DNA of 5,903 bases. It comes from Bacteroidales bacterium (lineage in GTDB: Bacteria; Bacteroidota; Bacteroidia; Bacteroidales; UBA932). Within the stretch, counting starts at the first letter, position 1. Every line of letters begins with the position of its first letter. The notes beneath the pieces are model-generated. The model had not been told where the DNA came from. It was given only the letters and a program-made list of their open reading frames with translations, and searched no databases. Of the stretch, positions 5,410 to 5,903 are shown piece after piece. The stretch covers positions 1 to 5,903 of the forward strand of contig JAILDI010000103.1 in the NCBI GenBank assembly GCA_024689525.1. Direction: 5' to 3'. Made by a program: the position numbers and the translations under genes.

Positions 5410-5903
5410 GCTTTAAGACGGAGCGTCCGTTCACAGGACGCCATCACTTTTTCGCGGTGGGCAATGAAGATCATGGTCTTGCCCGCCGCTTCTTTTGCCA
5501 GGTTGTTCATCAGTCGGGCCTCGGTTTCAGGGTCCAGCGACGCGCTGAATTCGTCCAGCAGAAGGATGCTGCCGGGACGCAGGAGGCCGCGGGCTATGGC
5601 GATTCTCTGCGCCTGGCCTTCGCTGAGGCCGGCTCCGCCTTCGCCGCACTTTGTTTCCAGCCCGTCCGGAAGGTCTCTCACGAACTCTGCCGCAGCGGTA
5701 TCCAGGGCCTTCCACATTCTCTCCTCCGTAGCCTCCGGATCGCCGATGTACAGATTGTCGCGTATTGTGCCGCTGAATAGGGAGTTGCCCTGGGGGACGT
5801 ACACCATATTGCAGCGTGTACGGGCACTTACGTGGATGCTCTGCTCCTTGTTGTAGATGCTCACAGTGCCTTTATCGGGCTTGAGGAGTGAGAGCATAAT
5901 ACG
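5406..5903 (-). CDS. ABC exporter ATP-binding domain (N-terminus beyond window)
   Basis: C-terminal part of an ABC transporter nucleotide-binding domain, which couples ATP hydrolysis to transport at the inner membrane. The frame is open to the right edge (reading RIMLSLLKPDKGTV), so Walker A and probably a fused membrane domain lie beyond it; the ATG at 5897 is internal. Visible in order are the Q-loop in YVPQGNSLFSGTIRDNL (Gln at 5790-5792), an X-loop-like GEGGAG, the signature LSEGQAQRIAIARGLL (LSEGQ at 5613-5627), Walker B ILLLDE (5550-5567) with D-loop SASLD, and the switch histidine in IAHRE (5457-5459). The X-loop and the SLFSGTIRDN segment are typical of exporters with fused membrane domains. 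LSEGQ in place of LSGGQ is a common variant. The protein ends about 15 residues after the H-loop, the normal place. Substrate cannot be inferred. It is convergent with pdxA, with overlapping stop codons. Confidence 0.92.
   Translation of the reverse strand, partial: RIMLSLLKPDKGTVSIYNKEQSIHVSARTRCNMVYVPQGNSLFSGTIRDNLYIGDPEATEERMWKALDTAAAEFVRDLPDGLETKCGEGGAGLSEGQAQRIAIARGLLRPGSILLLDEFSASLDPETEARLMNNLAKEAAGKTMIFIAHREKVMASCERTLRLKA

Noticed and set aside
5418..5430. Small hairpin ACGGA-GCG-TCCGT near the convergent gene ends
   Set aside because: Only a 5-base stem, inside ABC coding sequence and with no T-run following on either strand, so not a convincing terminator.
5464..5856. Plus-strand open frame of 130 codons opposite the ABC ATPase
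   Set aside because: Antisense shadow; the minus-strand frame has the Q-loop, signature, Walker B and H-loop in order.

Overview
The window looks like a chromosomal segment of a Bacteroidota bacterium, most likely of the order Bacteroidales, with fairly GC-rich coding DNA. Three things point there. The two promoter-like sequences in the only intergenic gap fit the Bacteroides -7 consensus TAnnTTTG. No start codon has a clear Shine-Dalgarno sequence. The proteins have Bacteroidota flavour, for example a PdxA beginning ITQGDSNGIGYE and a Wzc ending in a Tyr-Gly tail. The genus cannot be fixed from the sequence alone.

Layout. Positions 1-3784 on the minus strand hold a compact polysaccharide-export operon, read from right to left: an outer-membrane lipoprotein exporter (Wza-like, 2960-3784), a chain-length regulator fused to a tyrosine autokinase (Wzc-like, 525-2951), and a PHP-domain tyrosine phosphatase of the CpsB/YwqE family (from 518, cut by the left edge). 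The gaps between these genes are 8 and 6 bases. A 102-base divergent intergenic region (3785-3886) carries a candidate promoter for each direction and a 20-base inverted repeat lying on the wza promoter. On the plus strand follow rnhA (RNase HI, 3887-4375) and pdxA (4-hydroxythreonine-4-phosphate dehydrogenase, 4372-5409), joined by an ATGA overlap. At the right edge, the end of an exporter-type ABC ATPase gene (5406-5903, minus strand) converges on pdxA so closely that both stop codons lie in one TTAA.

How the genes work together. Wza and Wzc should form the envelope-spanning export machine for a capsule or exopolysaccharide. Wzc autophosphorylates on its C-terminal tyrosine cluster, and the phosphatase encoded next door is the expected enzyme that removes those phosphates, so exporter, kinase and phosphatase would be made together. 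rnhA and pdxA are housekeeping genes (RNA-DNA hybrid removal, vitamin B6 synthesis) with no evident link to export. The ABC protein's substrate cannot be told.

I found no RNA genes, mobile elements or CRISPR arrays, and no clearly undescribed system. The most unusual element is the Wzc tail: ten perfect Tyr-Gly dipeptides encoded by a 60-base tandem array with a 12-base sub-period. The second is the inverted repeat on the wza promoter.
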